This document shows positions 47,170 to 58,108 of a DNA stretch of 64,000 nt, one piece after another. This DNA comes from Bettongia penicillata ogilbyi (taxonomy: Eukaryota > Chordata > Mammalia > Diprotodontia > Potoroidae): the NCBI GenBank assembly GCA_023548195.1, contig JAJHZJ010000808.1:1592182-1656181 (forward strand), read 5' to 3'. Numbering within the stretch: the stretch's first letter is position 1; every line of letters begins with the position of its first letter. Made by a program: the position numbers and the translations under genes. The notes below the pieces were generated by a model. The model did not search any database. It was not told the DNA's origin and was given only the letters and a program-made list of their open reading frames with translations.

Positions 47170-47250
47170 CTTAGGCTTCTTGAGAGTGGAGATTGTTTCA
47201 TTTATATTCTTTGTGCCTCATACATCTAGCACAGTCCCTGACACGTAGTT

Positions 47251-47500
47251 GACACGGTGGATAGAGTTCTGGGCCTTGAGTCAGGAATCTCTGAGTTCAA
47301 ATCAGGCTTCACACTCTAGCTGTGTGACCCTGGGCAAGTCACCTCTCCTATGTTTGTCTCCTTTCCTCATGTAAAATGGGGCACCCACCTCCCCAAATTG
47401 TGGTGAGGATAAACTGAGGTAATACTTATAAAGTGCTTAGCACAGGGCTTGGCCTATAGTGTAGGCACTATATAAATGTTAACTGTTCAGCTTTATAAAT
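47251..47500 (+). repeat. MIR/Mar-type SINE
   Basis: 'GACACGGTGGATAGAGTTC', 'TGTGACCCTGGGCAAGTCAC', 'TAAAGTGCTTAGCACAGGGC'. It abuts the L2 tail and lies 90 bp before the exon at 47590. Confidence 0.8.
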
Positions 47501-47589
47501 GTTTATTGTTTGATTGAACATTTCTTAGTTTCACTTCAAGTTGCTTATTTCTGGAGTTCATGATTTTATTTTTTTTCCTTCCTTACTAG

Positions 47590-47681
47590 GAATGTCTTCT
47601 TCCAAAACTAAGCTGGAGCTCCAGAAGCACCTCACAACACTAAATAACCAAGAACAAGCAACTATTTTTGAGGAGGTTCAG
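47590..47681 (+). CDS. TBC1D1: TBC1D1 coding exon: central linker
   Basis: This 92 bp exon begins with the last two bases of a glycine codon (phase 1 entry) and encodes 30 further codons, starting MSSSKTKLELQKHL and ending TIFEEVQ. It matches the human segment at about residues 405-434, a charged helical stretch downstream of PTB2. The acceptor is CTTACTAG at 47582-47589 and the donor is CAG|GTACAG at 47682. The exon sits between two copies of a 325 bp segment (46845-47169 and 47950-48276) that are not part of the coding sequence. Confidence 0.96.
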
Positions 47682-47949
47682 GTACAGTTGGGCTTTTAAG
47701 CATTCTAGACAGAATGTTGGCTTTCTTTTCTTTGTCTCCTTGTCCACTGAACATTATTGAGATAGCCTGGGAACAGCATGTTTGAATGAAATTGCATGGC
47801 CATCCTGGGAAGGTCAAATGTGTACATTCTTATTACTCATTCATATGCACCTTAAGGAAATCCTGACCAGAAATGAGTTGGATGCAGATTCTCTTGTCCA
47901 AACCCCTTGGTCAAAAATGGCCAAGCGGGCTGGATGACAGAGTGATCCA

Positions 47950-48276
47950 TAATGGAGTGATTTACTATTTCCTTCTCAAGCTCATTTTATGGAAGAGAAA
48001 ACTTAGGTAAACAGAGTTAAATGACTTGTCCAGGGTCACACAGATATTAAGTGTCTGAGTCCAGATTTGACCTGGGGAAAATGACTCTTTCCTGACTCTA
48101 GGCCCAGCACTTTATCCACTATAGTGCCACCCGGCTGCCATGTGTATATGTGTGTATGTATATATGTGTGTCTGTGTATGTGTGCATTTATACGTGTGTA
48201 TAGACATATGAATATAGAATATATATGTCTACATATGGCTACATATACATACCTATCTCCTGTTACCTCATGAGAA
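47950..48276 (+). repeat. Duplicated segment, copy 2
   Basis: 327 bp from TAATGGAGTGATTTACTATT to TGTTACCTCATGAGAA, the same order of SINE part, TATG tract and L2 piece as copy 1. It lies 1105 bp downstream, on the other side of the TBC1D1 exon. Confidence 0.93.
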
Positions 48277-48479
48277 GTTTTTGTCATTTTTATCTTCTGC
48301 ATTCATTTTTCTTTTCTTTTTTCTTTTCGTTAGCTCTTAGAGCTTCTCCCCCACACTGAATAAAACTAAGCGAGGATAGTTTCTTGAAGAGCTCAGTAAT
48401 GATTGGTACACTATGAAGCTCTAGTCAAATTCATACCACGGCAGTCCTGTTTGTCACGTTTTCTGATGAAAGCTGACCA

Positions 48480-48640
48480 TTCATATAGTGCACAGAGGGC
48501 CTTAGAGTAGGTTATCTAACCTGATCTTCAGGACTTCCCTGAGAGATAGGCAAGGGAAAAATTGTGCCCATTTTATAGATGAGGAAACTGAGGTTCAGGA
48601 GATTATTTGCTCACAAAACCATTAAGTGCAGAACTGGGAT
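48480..48640 (-). repeat. MIR fragment
   Basis: 'CATTTTATAGATGAGGAAAC', 'TGAGGTTCAGGAGATTA' and 'GCAGAACTGGGATTAAAA'. Confidence 0.75.
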
Positions 48641-48884
48641 TAAAATGAAAATAAATTTAACAATTTTCCTTAGACTAGTGTTTTTCCCCCACAACCTTAG
48701 ATGAATGGTTTGTTTCAGATCTTTCCTGAGGATCTTTTAAAAAATGCAAATCTTAGGAAATCAAAACAGTCCCTGGGATTTCAAATTTAGAAATCCCAGA
48801 GATACACTGTGTTCTTAAATTCCATATTTTAAAAATCTTTTCTTTCTGGTTTAACCATGGTGAGATGATATTCCAACAGCTAAC

Positions 48885-49060
48885 TTCTGAGAGGTAGCTT
48901 GGTTCAGTACCTAGAGGGCCCAGCTTTGAAGTCAACAAGATCTGGGTTCAAATCTCACATTGAACACATGTTGGCAATATGTTCTTAGACAGGTAGCTTC
49001 ACCTGTCAGAACTCTAGATAACTTTTGTTGGTAGAATGAGAGAGAATTCCTTATATCAGT
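48885..49060 (+). repeat. Marsupial tRNA-derived SINE, degraded
   Basis: 'GAGGTAGCTTGGTTCAGTAC', 'AAGATCTGGGTTCAAATCTC'. Confidence 0.65.
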
Positions 49061-50810
49061 GAAATACCAGATCAAGTCTCTCTTCCTTACTTATGATGGG
49101 ACCAAGTGTTACTGCATAGTATGGCTTCTTGGGAAAGCTTTTTCATTACCAACATTGTGATGCTCTCTGTGCAGGAGTGGGCAGATTGTTCTCTGGGTTC
49201 TTCTTTGAAGGAAAATGAAATATAGAGTATCGTAATATTCAGAATTTAGCAAAAGAATAATCATGAAGAGGAGGAGGATCTGTGCTGAACTAGTACAGAT
49301 GGGGCTTTTGTCTAAAACAAGTCACATGAAATGATGATTTAAAAAATTAAAGTTAATTTAATTATTAAATGAATTAATATGCTTAAAGTTAAGCAAATGG
49401 GATCTTTCTAGTCCTCTCCCCATTCCCCTGTCTCCCTCAAAAAAAAGGTAATCAAATCTTACTGATTCTGTTGCTATTATAATTCTGGCATACGTTATAT
49501 GAAATATTATAAACCACAGCAGAAAAGCCTGTCTGCGTAGGATGGACACAAAATAGAATTTTTTAAAAAATGACATCAGAGTAATCACAAACTGCATGTA
49601 CTTAATGCATTCTTCATCAAATCGGTTACAGAACAGTGAATTTATTAAGAGGTTTGTTTTGAATCCTGTTTAACTAGGAGTATTTTCTTTGGCTCATGAT
49701 ACTTTGCCCATAAGAGGAATATGTACAAGCCAGGAATTAAATCTGCTTTCCTAGAGATTCTAAAATCTTAGGGTGCTGGGAGTATTTGAATTTGTACATT
49801 TTTATTCCATGATAAATGTTGTTCTTTATTCGGTCACTTTAAAAATGAAAGAATGATGTTTCTTTCATGTTGAATGATTTTTTTTGTTACTGTTTCAGTT
49901 CCTTTTCCTGCCTCTACCATTACATTACAATGTATATATGTAGAAAGAACATGTTCTTTAAAGTTCCTGTTCAGAATTGACTCTGGATGGCTGGATAGCT
50001 TTTATATTTTTCTTATGTTACCTCTCCTGCCCCCCACAGTTCTTGGCTTTCCTGTTTTTCTCCTAATTCAATTTGCTACCTTTTCCCCGTCCAAATTCTT
50101 TATTGTATACTTTGATAGATGTGTGATGTCCTGAAATGCGGGGCTTCTGCTACGTCTCACCTTTTTTGCTGTCATTTATCTCATAGACGGCATCCTTTAC
50201 ACTCCTCATGTGCAGTTCTTGGTGGGTGATACTATTACATTTAAGCCCACCTCATATACTCTGCATTGCCCTTTGAGTGACTTTCAGCTTTAATTCTTCA
50301 GCAGTTGTGTTATTCCATGACTTGTAGCTAAGTGGATTACAATCCAGTAGATAAATAGACTTAATGGATTTTAGACTTGGGATGCAGAAGTGAAGAAAGC
50401 TTTAATGCACATTATGGCTATGCACGTGTGCTTGTCCTGGGACCTCAGAGACATTCTGCCCAATTGATGTTGTACAGCTCCAATAAAACAATTTAGTATA
50501 TGCTTTTGTAGCACATAATGCCTGTGAGAGATGATGAAGGTAGAATTATTGCTACTTGTTTTCCCCTATTTTCTTTATGGTAGTATATGACTTTCATATC
50601 AAAGACTGATAAATGAATAATTAATACTTAACACACCTCTGTTGGACTGGAAAGTTACTATAGATTGACTGATTCTGATATGCTCCTTTAATCAATTCAG
50701 GGGCAATATTTCTTTTCTTTTTTTTCCAGGGGGCCTTTAATAGTTATAGAGTTAGAATTTTGTTACATACCTTACCCTCTAGATACTGTGGTCCTCAAAT
50801 GACCTGTTTC
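49061..50810. other. Intron, nothing recognised
   Basis: About 1.75 kb of AT-rich DNA without named repeats or coding signals. Confidence 0.5.
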
Positions 50811-50814
50811 AAAA

Positions 50815-50990
50815 AGTTCTCCAAACCAGGGCATGTTGGCTGCCAAACCAGATTAAAATGTATTGGGGATATATTTGACAAAATAGTACAACATAGATAA
50901 TGTTAATATATGGTTTTCTAAATCAGTAGGATTCCTGCAGGGTTTCTCTTTGTGAGTTTGACATCACTGCCCTAAAAGATCTATGGATAG
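50815..50990 (-). repeat. hAT-like non-autonomous DNA element, copy 3
   Basis: Reverse reading gives CAGTGATGTCAAACTCAC at one end, 'TAGAAAACCATATATTAAC' and 'CATTTTAATCTGGTTTGGC'. No convincing 8 bp target duplication. Confidence 0.5.
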
Positions 50991-50999
50991 ACTTTGGGG

Positions 51000-51465
51000 T
51001 GGGTAGGGGCAGTTGCCTTTGAACTTGGAAGGAGGAAAATAAATTATGTCTTTATTTTCACTATCCTCGAACTGAAATTTAGCATTCCCTTCAGTTATTT
51101 AAAAACATAATTTTGTGAAGGAACCAATGTGCTTTATCAGACTGCCAAGAGGTTTCCAGGATACACACAAAAAAATTAATGCTCTGCTCTAAAACGTCTT
51201 GGATCATGAGTGTAAGGGCACCAAAGTAACAGAAGGTAGGGGGAGACTTTTTTTGGTGGTGGTGTAGGTTCAGAGAAGGACCTGAGGTCTTTGCCACATG
51301 TATGCTACCTCTAAGGGTGTTCCTCATCTCTTACTACTGTGGGATAAGGTATCAGACATGACTTTAGTCTACCTCTAGGGATCAAATCGTTACCTTTTCA
51401 TTTTTCTTTAGAGTCTCATAACTATAAGAGATCCTGGCTCTCTAGGAGGCAAAGCCTCTCCAGGA
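51000..51465. other. Intron, nothing recognised
   Basis: No gene or named repeat. Confidence 0.5.
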
Positions 51466-51469
51466 TCCT

Positions 51470-52300
51470 GAGTTGATGGAACACATCTTCCCTGGTTTTG
51501 ACCAATTAGCAGACAATTTCCCATTTCCATTTCTCCTTCTCCTCCCCCTTTCTTATTTCCATGTCCTCTCATCATCAACCCTACCCCCTCAGTGGTCCCT
51601 ATTATCTTTTGCTCTCTCAATCCATGGTGCCTTCTGTAATCCTCAATCTATTCTTATCCGATAATTCCTTTTGCTCTAGAGATCTTTCCTTCACACCACT
51701 TTTTCGATCTTTTTGCTTGGTTAGGAATTTTCTTTTCTTTCACCCCTGAAGACACTCTGTTCCTGGCAACCTCTTCAGTACTGAGAGCTTTCCTCTCACT
51801 TGAAGCATCCTCAACTTGAACTTCTAGACTGTTCCTTTGCCATCACTTGTCTTTCTTTAGGATACATCTCAAGTTCCCTTCATCACTTCTCAATTTGGTA
51901 TTTAAAACCTCTGCAATCTGGTTCCCACCTCCCTTTTCATTCTTATTTCATATTACTTTCTTTCCTCAAATTGGCTTGGTAGGGATTCTCTACATATTAT
52001 AATGCCTCTCCCCCTACTAGGCATTTGCCTCAGGGAGTCTCCCTGACTCCAAGAGCAGCACTCTATCCACTGCACTGCAGAGCTGATTGCAAACTTTAGA
52101 GAGCTAAATAAATGTGAATTGGTCAGAATGCCTTTTTTCCCCTCACTACCATTTGTAGAATTCCTGGTCTCCTTCTAACCACAGCTCAGGAAAAATCTAC
52201 ACAAAGCTTTTCCTGATTCTCCCTATTTTAATAGCATTTTCTACTCGTGAAATGGCTTTTATTATTTTATATTTATTTAATTATGTGCATTATTATTTAT
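51470..52300 (+). mobile_element. L2 LINE 3' half
   Basis: Pyrimidine-rich L2 3' ORF2/UTR character: 'ACCTCTGCAATCTGGTTCCC', 'AGCTCAGGAAAAATCTAC' and 'AGCTTTTCCTGATTCTCCC'. A partial reverse SINE head sits at about 52025-52090. Confidence 0.65.
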
Positions 52301-52545
52301 CTCACAGGAAGATTATAAGCTTCTTGAGGTTAGGGACAGTTTCTATCCTCAGTACCTAGCACAGGGCCTTGCATATAGGAGACACATGATAAATGCTGGA
52401 TTGAAATGAACTGAACTGAATCCATTCCATCTCGATTATAAGCTCCTTGAAGGTTAGGGACAGTTGAATTTTTGTCTCTATCCTCAGCACTCTGTACAGA
52501 GGAGATAATAAATGTTTATTCGATTGAAATAAATTGGATCTAGTC
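52301..52545 (+). repeat. Two tandem L2 3' tails
   Basis: Copy one has 'TTATAAGCTTCTTGAGGTTAG' to 'ATAAATGCTGGATTGAAATG'. Copy two has 'TTATAAGCTCCTTGAAGGTTA' to 'ATAAATGTTTATTCGATTG'. Confidence 0.8.
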
Positions 52546-52740
52546 CATCTCCTTCAATTTATAGATAAAGAAATAGACTCCAAAAAGGAATGCCCCAAGG
52601 TCACACACACATGGATTGAGGCTAGTCTATCCCCTTGAATTTATAGATAAAGAAACCATCTCAGAAGAGGAGTGCCCAAGCTCACAGCCATGGATTAAGC
52701 AGTGGAAGTGGACTTTGAAGCCAGGTCTTCTTGTGCTAAA
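52546..52740 (-). repeat. MIR-like fragment with ~75 bp tandem duplication
   Basis: 'AATTTATAGATAAAGAAA' occurs at 52556 and 52638. Each is followed by 'AGGAATGCCCCAAGGTCAC' or 'AGGAGTGCCCAAGCTCAC' and a CATGGATT motif. Confidence 0.7.
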
Positions 52741-54110
52741 ATCTAGTACCAAGTCACATAGTTTGAGACTTGGAAGGGACCTTGGCTACAGAGTCTATAG
52801 ATTTTTTTCCCAGAGACTTCTATTATTCAAAGTATTTTAGAAACTTTTTTTTAAGAACTGTCTTCAGAGTCAAGCTAGAAAATAAGGCTTCTTTGAAAAT
52901 TGCACAGTTCTGATAAGGACTTGTATATTCACTGTCAGACTGTAGCAAGAGTCTGTGATTTGTCAATGGAATGATTTCTTCTGCTAGCATGGATTGCAGC
53001 TGGTATACACAGTATCCCTAAGTGTTAATGCAGCTTCAAGCAGTTAACAACTCAAGTGTTAAGAGAACTCATGTATATAAGCTATGAATAGCTTGAAATT
53101 GCAGGAAGACTTTTGGGGACATCCTGTATATTTGAGAAGACAGGTTTTTGGAGACTTGCCTTAGTTGGGTTTTTCATCTTGATCACCCACCGTATTCATG
53201 CATATGCCCTGGTTATTTTTGGCTGTTCCTGAAAATGCCAAGGATGTGATTTGAGAGTATTCAAAAGCATCTTTTCTTTAAAGCAATTTAAAGATGACAT
53301 TATTATTTTTATGGTCACCTAGTAAAAATAATTCACATTTATTTAGCTCTCTAAGGTTTGCAGTCAGCTCTGTAGTGCAGTGGATTGAGTGCTGGTCCTA
53401 GAGTCAGGGAAATCTGAGATCAAATCCAGCCTCAGGCGCTGGCTTGTGTGACTTGCCTTACCTAGCTTTTAAAATGCCACAGTGTTGTCTGATGTGGCAT
53501 TTCATATTTCTTAGCACCTACTTTTGATTTTTAGAGAATCTCTTTTTGTAGTGTCTTGACTAGTTTTTACTCTCAGAGTTTTCCTCCTTTGAAATATATG
53601 ACCAGACATTGAGAGGAAAAACACCAGGTCTCTCACCTGTCCCACTAATTTTTTTTTTCCCTCTGTTGAAATAAATTACCAAGAAAGTATTTTTTTCTCT
53701 GTGAAATGAGTTACTGCTTTTTGAGGGTAGACAGACGGCATGGTTAAAGGTACAGAGGCTTTCTGTATAGTAGGGTTGGGGAGAGAGATAAGAGCACTTT
53801 TACACCCTGGTCTAGATACCTCTTAATTCTTTTCCCCTTTTCATTTGATTATTTTTCTTCTAGGCTGAGAGGTGGGGGAATAGGACTTTTCCCTCTTAAG
53901 TTTATTCACAATCTTTTGGGAAAGAGACATGGAGAATGAGCCCTGAGGTAGCAGCTGCCTAGACATAGACTAAGAGTCTTCAGGCTGCAAATCTTAAACA
54001 TGAAAGGAAATCCTAAATGGAAACCATTTTCCTTCCTTTCCAAAACTATCCTTTCCACTGGGAGCAAGGATGGGATAGTTTTATGATCTTTCACTTTTAA
54101 GTAATAAGCA
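52741..54110. other. Intron; SINE at 53365-53465
   Basis: A partial Mar-type SINE ('GTGCAGTGGATTGAGTGCTG', 'GAGTCAGGGAAATCTGAG') is the only recognised item. Confidence 0.6.
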
Positions 54111-54114
54111 TTAA

Positions 54115-54620
54115 TCATAGATTTTAGACTTGGAAGGGTAATGGATCATCTTGTCCAATCTCTTCCTTTTTGAGATGAGAAGACTGAGGCTTGTCCAGAG
54201 TTTACAGTAGTAATACATATGGCCTCTCCAGGATTCCAAATGATGTTCACCAAACTCTAAAATTGGGACTCTTTCCACCCTACTGTACTGCTCTGATTAC
54301 TGAAGGAAGAAAAAAAAGTGAGCTCTAGATTCATATTAATTCTGATTCTTGCATGTGAAATTCTGGGAGTCATTTTTTCTCTGAAATTAAATGGGGCAAA
54401 AATATCAAAGATTATTAAAAGTTGCTTGGAGTTTTTGTTCTCGATGGTTGCATAATCTACTCTTTTAAGAAGACTATGTATGTAATTCCAAGCTACAGTC
54501 AGAATCCCAAGATTTTGGAGCTAGAAAGAAACCTGGAGATTACCAAGACCAGTTGCCTCAGAAAAGTTAGACTTGTCCAAGGTCACATAGCAAATTAACA
54601 GGAGATCTACAGAATGGGAA
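54115..54620 (-). repeat. Two MIR-related fragments
   Basis: 54115-54300 has 'AGACTTGGAAGGGTAATGG' and 'GAGATGAGAAGACTGAGGC'. 54505-54620 has 'GGAGCTAGAAAGAAACCTGG' and 'TTGTCCAAGGTCACATAGC'. Confidence 0.55.
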
Positions 54621-54929
54621 TACTTTTAAGAAGATATTTATTGCTTCACCAAAAGTTTTTTTTTTTAAGGACATAGGATATACTTTAATAGAAGATGTTA
54701 CTTTTGTGGTTACTGTTTCTATATAACCAGATTTTTGATTTGTTAGGACAAATGATCCAAATCAACATCAAATTAGAATAGAGATGAAAAGATTGTTGAT
54801 TATGTGAAGGTACGGTAGATCTACCTTTACCTAGTCAGATAAGTTCTTACTGCTAAAAACATCAGAAATTGGTCAAGTGGAAAAAAAATGTATGTTCACT
54901 GCCACCATTTTCTATAAAGGTTTAACCAG

Positions 54930-55440
54930 TATAATCAATCAGTCAGTCCCATTTATTAAGTGCCTGCTATGTGTCAGGCAATGTGCTCAGTAAGTTCTAG
55001 GGACAGAAAAAGAGGCAAAAGACAGACCTAACTCTCAAGGAGCTCAAAATCCAATGGGAAAGACAGCAATAAAATACATACAGAATAAAGAGGAGATAAT
55101 TCAACAGAGGGAAGGCACTAGAATTAGAAGGGGTTGGGGAAAGTTTCCTGTTGAAGGTGTGATTTAAGTTGGAAATTAAAGGAAGCCAGGGTAATATGAG
55201 CGGAGGAAGGAGAAAGTGTTCCAGGCATGGAGGACAAACAGAGAGAAAGCCAAGAGATGGAATGTCTTGTTCATGGGATAGTTGGGATGCCAATGTATAA
55301 AGCTGTCACCACAATGAAGAGAGTGAAGCAGTTCAGAAACCTTGGCCTCAACCAGCAAATACTTCAACTCCTTGCCAAAAGGACAGATAGGACTGCTAAA
55401 AGCAGTGATGTTCTAGAACTTAAATTCTTTTGGTAAATGT
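54930..55440 (-). mobile_element. L2 3' half, antisense
   Basis: 'CCATTTATTAAGTGCCTGC', 'TATGTGTCAGGCAATGTGC', 'AAGGAGCTCAAAATCCAATG', 'GTGTTCCAGGCATGGAGGAC' are the reversed L2 tail and 3' ORF in order. Confidence 0.8.
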
Positions 55441-55444
55441 TTTG

Positions 55445-56117
55445 AAGATGATAGTGGATGTTTATGACCAGTTTTATATCACAAGATAGTTAAGAACAAT
55501 GGAAGGGAGAATGGCTGTAGGAAATTTAGTAGTATCCTTAACTAATATTAATCATTCCAGAAACATTTATTGATTAAATAGAAATGAGTACCACAAACAT
55601 TCCAAAAATGGAACAGATCTGTCATTACTTTTATAATAATTTGGGACTATTAATAACACTGAAGTATTTAAAATAAATTTTTATTGATCTCTTTTGCTAT
55701 TTTCTATCACCAGAATTTCTTCCAGTGTTCCTCCCCTTTCCCTCTCATGGTCATTTCATACTGCTCAAGTTTTAATATGCTGATGGGGAAGTAAAACTTT
55801 TGCATAGAGGAAAACCTATCTTTTTAGTGTTAGCAATCTTCCAGTCATGTTATATGGCTGCAAATTTTGTGATATTCTTCTGACTCCAAAGAAACAAATT
55901 TATGGTGACCCCCAAAGGACAATGTAGAGAGGTGTGCATGAGAGCTGCAACATTTAAACCACTGATGTGTGTACAACAAAAGGCCTAAAAGTTATTATCT
56001 AGGAGATGTATGATTGTAAAAAGAGTTTGGATCACCTTAAAACAAGCAAAGCATAGCAGGTGGACAGTTCAAGTGCTGCACTGGTGCTCATAGAATGTTA
56101 GAAGACAAAGCAGGAGC
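55445..56117. other. Intron, nothing recognised
   Basis: No gene or confidently named repeat. Confidence 0.5.
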
Positions 56118-56660
56118 ACTTCATGTTGTGAACTTCTTTTAAAAATACTTTGATGGGGGGGGCGGAGCCAAGATGGCGGAGTAGAAGGACACACGTTTAC
56201 AAGCTCCGAAACCAAAGCCCATAGAATTAATGTAAAAAGAGACCCCCATAACTTCTGGACCACTGAAAGGGGTACAGAAACAGAGTGGAAGAGATTGCCG
56301 TTCCAGAGAGCCCTGGAGAGCCGTCCCCAGGGTTCGTCGTGCCCCGGAAAGCGGACCCCATCCCAGCGCTGTCCTGGCCGCAGCCCCAGAGAAGCTGATC
56401 TGAGCAGGCTTCACACACGGAAGCTCCGGCAGCCAGGAAAGTCCCTCTGCCCACAGAAGCTACAGGTCAGTGAGAGAGAAGGCTGGGCTGGACGAGAGGG
56501 GGAGCAGAGTGTCTCCGTGACTCGAGCCCCCTTGGGAGGAAGGGGCAGTGGCAGAGACGGGGGCAGGAAGCGGCGGAGGCAGAGGCATGGGCGGCAGCGG
56601 AGGCAGCAGCAGCTGCGGCAGCCCAGGACTCCCCCAGCAGCAGGCAGGATCTTCATTACG

Positions 56661-56872
56661 GAAGGTCTCTGCATAAACAACCTGAGGGAGCTGAGCCTGG
56701 GAGACGGCCCTGCCTCACCCCGCTCTATTACTGAAGGCCTCTGCATAAAGCCCCTGAGGGAACTGAGCCTGGGAGGCGGCCCCCCCCCACCCGCTCCGTT
56801 CCTGAAGGTCTCTGCATAAAGCCCCTGAGGAAGCCGAGTCTGGGAGGCGGCCTTGCCCCCACCCCAGCACCA
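56661..56872 (+). repeat. Three tandem ~71 bp units in HAL1 5' UTR
   Basis: Units start at 56661, 56733 and 56804, each with GAAGGYCTCTGCATAAA, a CTGAGG core and CTGGGAGRCGGC. All three can be read in one frame, but no start or homology supports translation. Confidence 0.85.
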
Positions 56873-57007
56873 GAACTAAAGCTCTTTGATTAGCAGCTGG
56901 GCGGGCGGCACAGAAAGCCCATTTGAATCTCAGAGCCCAAGCACTAGCTGGGCGGATCTAGGTGGGGGTGGGCAGGAATCTCAGAAGTCAAGTAACTGGC
57001 TGGGAAA

Positions 57008-58108
57008 ATGCCTAGAAAAGGGAAGAAAAATAAGAGTATAGAGAGTTTTTTCCAACAAATGCAAATGATCCCAACATTCGGATCTGATGACGAGGACGTA
57101 TTCTTGCCATCAGGGAAAGACGTGGAGGGCAGGGCCTCAGTACCCCAGACACCCCAGGGGGATGTCAGGTGGGCTCAGGCCTTGGAAGAGCTCAAAAAGG
57201 ATTTTGAAAAGCAAGTTAGACAGGTGGAGGAAAAACTGGGAAGAGAAATGACACAGATGCAAGAAAAGTATGAAAAACGGGTCAATACCTTGGTTAAGGA
57301 GACCCAAAAAAATGCTGAAGAAAATAACACCTTGAAGAATAGGCTCACTCAATTGGCAAAAGAGGTTCAAAAAGCCAATGAAGAGAAGAATGCTTTCAAA
57401 AGAAGAATTAGCCAAATGGAAAAAGAGGTTCAAAAGCTCACTAAATTTAATAGTTCTCTCAAAATTGGAATGGAACAGATGGAGTCTAATGACTTTACGA
57501 GAAACCAAGAAATCACCAAACAAAACCAAAAGAATGAAAAAATGGAAGAGAATGTGAAATATCTCATGGGAAAAACAACTGACCTGGAAAATAGATCCAG
57601 GAGAGACAATTTAAAAATTATGGGACTTCCTGAAAGCCATGATCAAAAAAAGAGCCTAGACATCATCTTCCATGAAATTATCAAGGAAAACTGCCCTGAC
57701 ATTCTAGAACCAGAGGGCAAAATAAGTATTGAAAGAATCCATCAATCACCACCTGAAAGAGATCCAAAAAGAGAAACTCCTAGGAACACTGTGGCCAAAT
57801 TCCAGAACTCCCAGGTCAAGGAGAAAATCTTACAAGCAGCTAGAAAGAAACAATTCCAGTACTGTGGAAATACAGTCAGAATAACTCAAGATCTAGCAGC
57901 TTCTACATTAAGGAATCAAAGGGCGTGGAATAGGATATTCCAGAAGTCAAAGGAACTAGGACTCAAACCAAGAATCACCTACCCAGCTAAACTGAGTATA
58001 ATACTTCAGGGGAAAATATGGTCTTTCAATGAAACAGAGGACTTTCAAGCATTCTTGATGAAAAGACCAGAGCTGAAAAGAAAATTTGACTTCCAAACAC
58101 AAGAATGA
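57008..58108 (+). CDS. HAL1 ORF1 protein, intact, 366 residues
   Basis: This is a complete L1-type ORF1 protein. It begins MPRKGKKNKSIESFFQ and has an acidic, low-complexity head to about residue 55. A coiled coil runs from about 55 to 185, with heptads matching the other HAL1 copy. The RRM-like domain includes RRDNLKIMGLPES and the loop IERIHQSPPERDPKRETPRN, and the C-terminal domain has YPAKLSIILQGKIWSF. It ends KFDFQTQE. The reading frame is undamaged. Differences from the copy at 41419-42522 are scattered substitutions, such as LTKFN for LTEEN in the coiled coil and a one-residue shorter head. The likely role is binding its own RNA for mobilisation by an L1 reverse transcriptase supplied in trans. 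Whether it is expressed is unknown. Confidence 0.9.
   Translation: MPRKGKKNKSIESFFQQMQMIPTFGSDDEDVFLPSGKDVEGRASVPQTPQGDVRWAQALEELKKDFEKQVRQVEEKLGREMTQMQEKYEKRVNTLVKETQKNAEENNTLKNRLTQLAKEVQKANEEKNAFKRRISQMEKEVQKLTKFNSSLKIGMEQMESNDFTRNQEITKQNQKNEKMEENVKYLMGKTTDLENRSRRDNLKIMGLPESHDQKKSLDIIFHEIIKENCPDILEPEGKISIERIHQSPPERDPKRETPRNTVAKFQNSQVKEKILQAARKKQFQYCGNTVRITQDLAASTLRNQRAWNRIFQKSKELGLKPRITYPAKLSIILQGKIWSFNETEDFQAFLMKRPELKRKFDFQTQE

Larger units (their letters stand above)
46480..47250 (+). mobile_element. L2 3' end interrupted by a SINE
   Basis: 'ATGACTTTACACTGGCTGTC', 'ATGGAATGAATTCCCTCC' and 'CCCAAAGCCTTTCTAGATCC' precede a (TG)n run. After a reverse SINE (46785-47033), the L2 tail resumes at 47170: 'AGGCTTCTTGAGAGTGGAG', 'CATCTAGCACAGTCCCTGAC'. 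Confidence 0.75.

Noticed and set aside
56295..56819. 174-codon GC-rich frame and its 111-codon antisense partner (56411-56746)
   Set aside because: Both lie in the HAL1 5' UTR. The repetitive peptide comes from the 71 bp monomers and has no homology or conserved start in the other HAL1.
56155..57000. GC-rich, CpG-containing block as a CpG-island promoter of a host gene
   Set aside because: It is the HAL1 5' UTR, repeated at 42540-43257 and bounded by target-site duplications.
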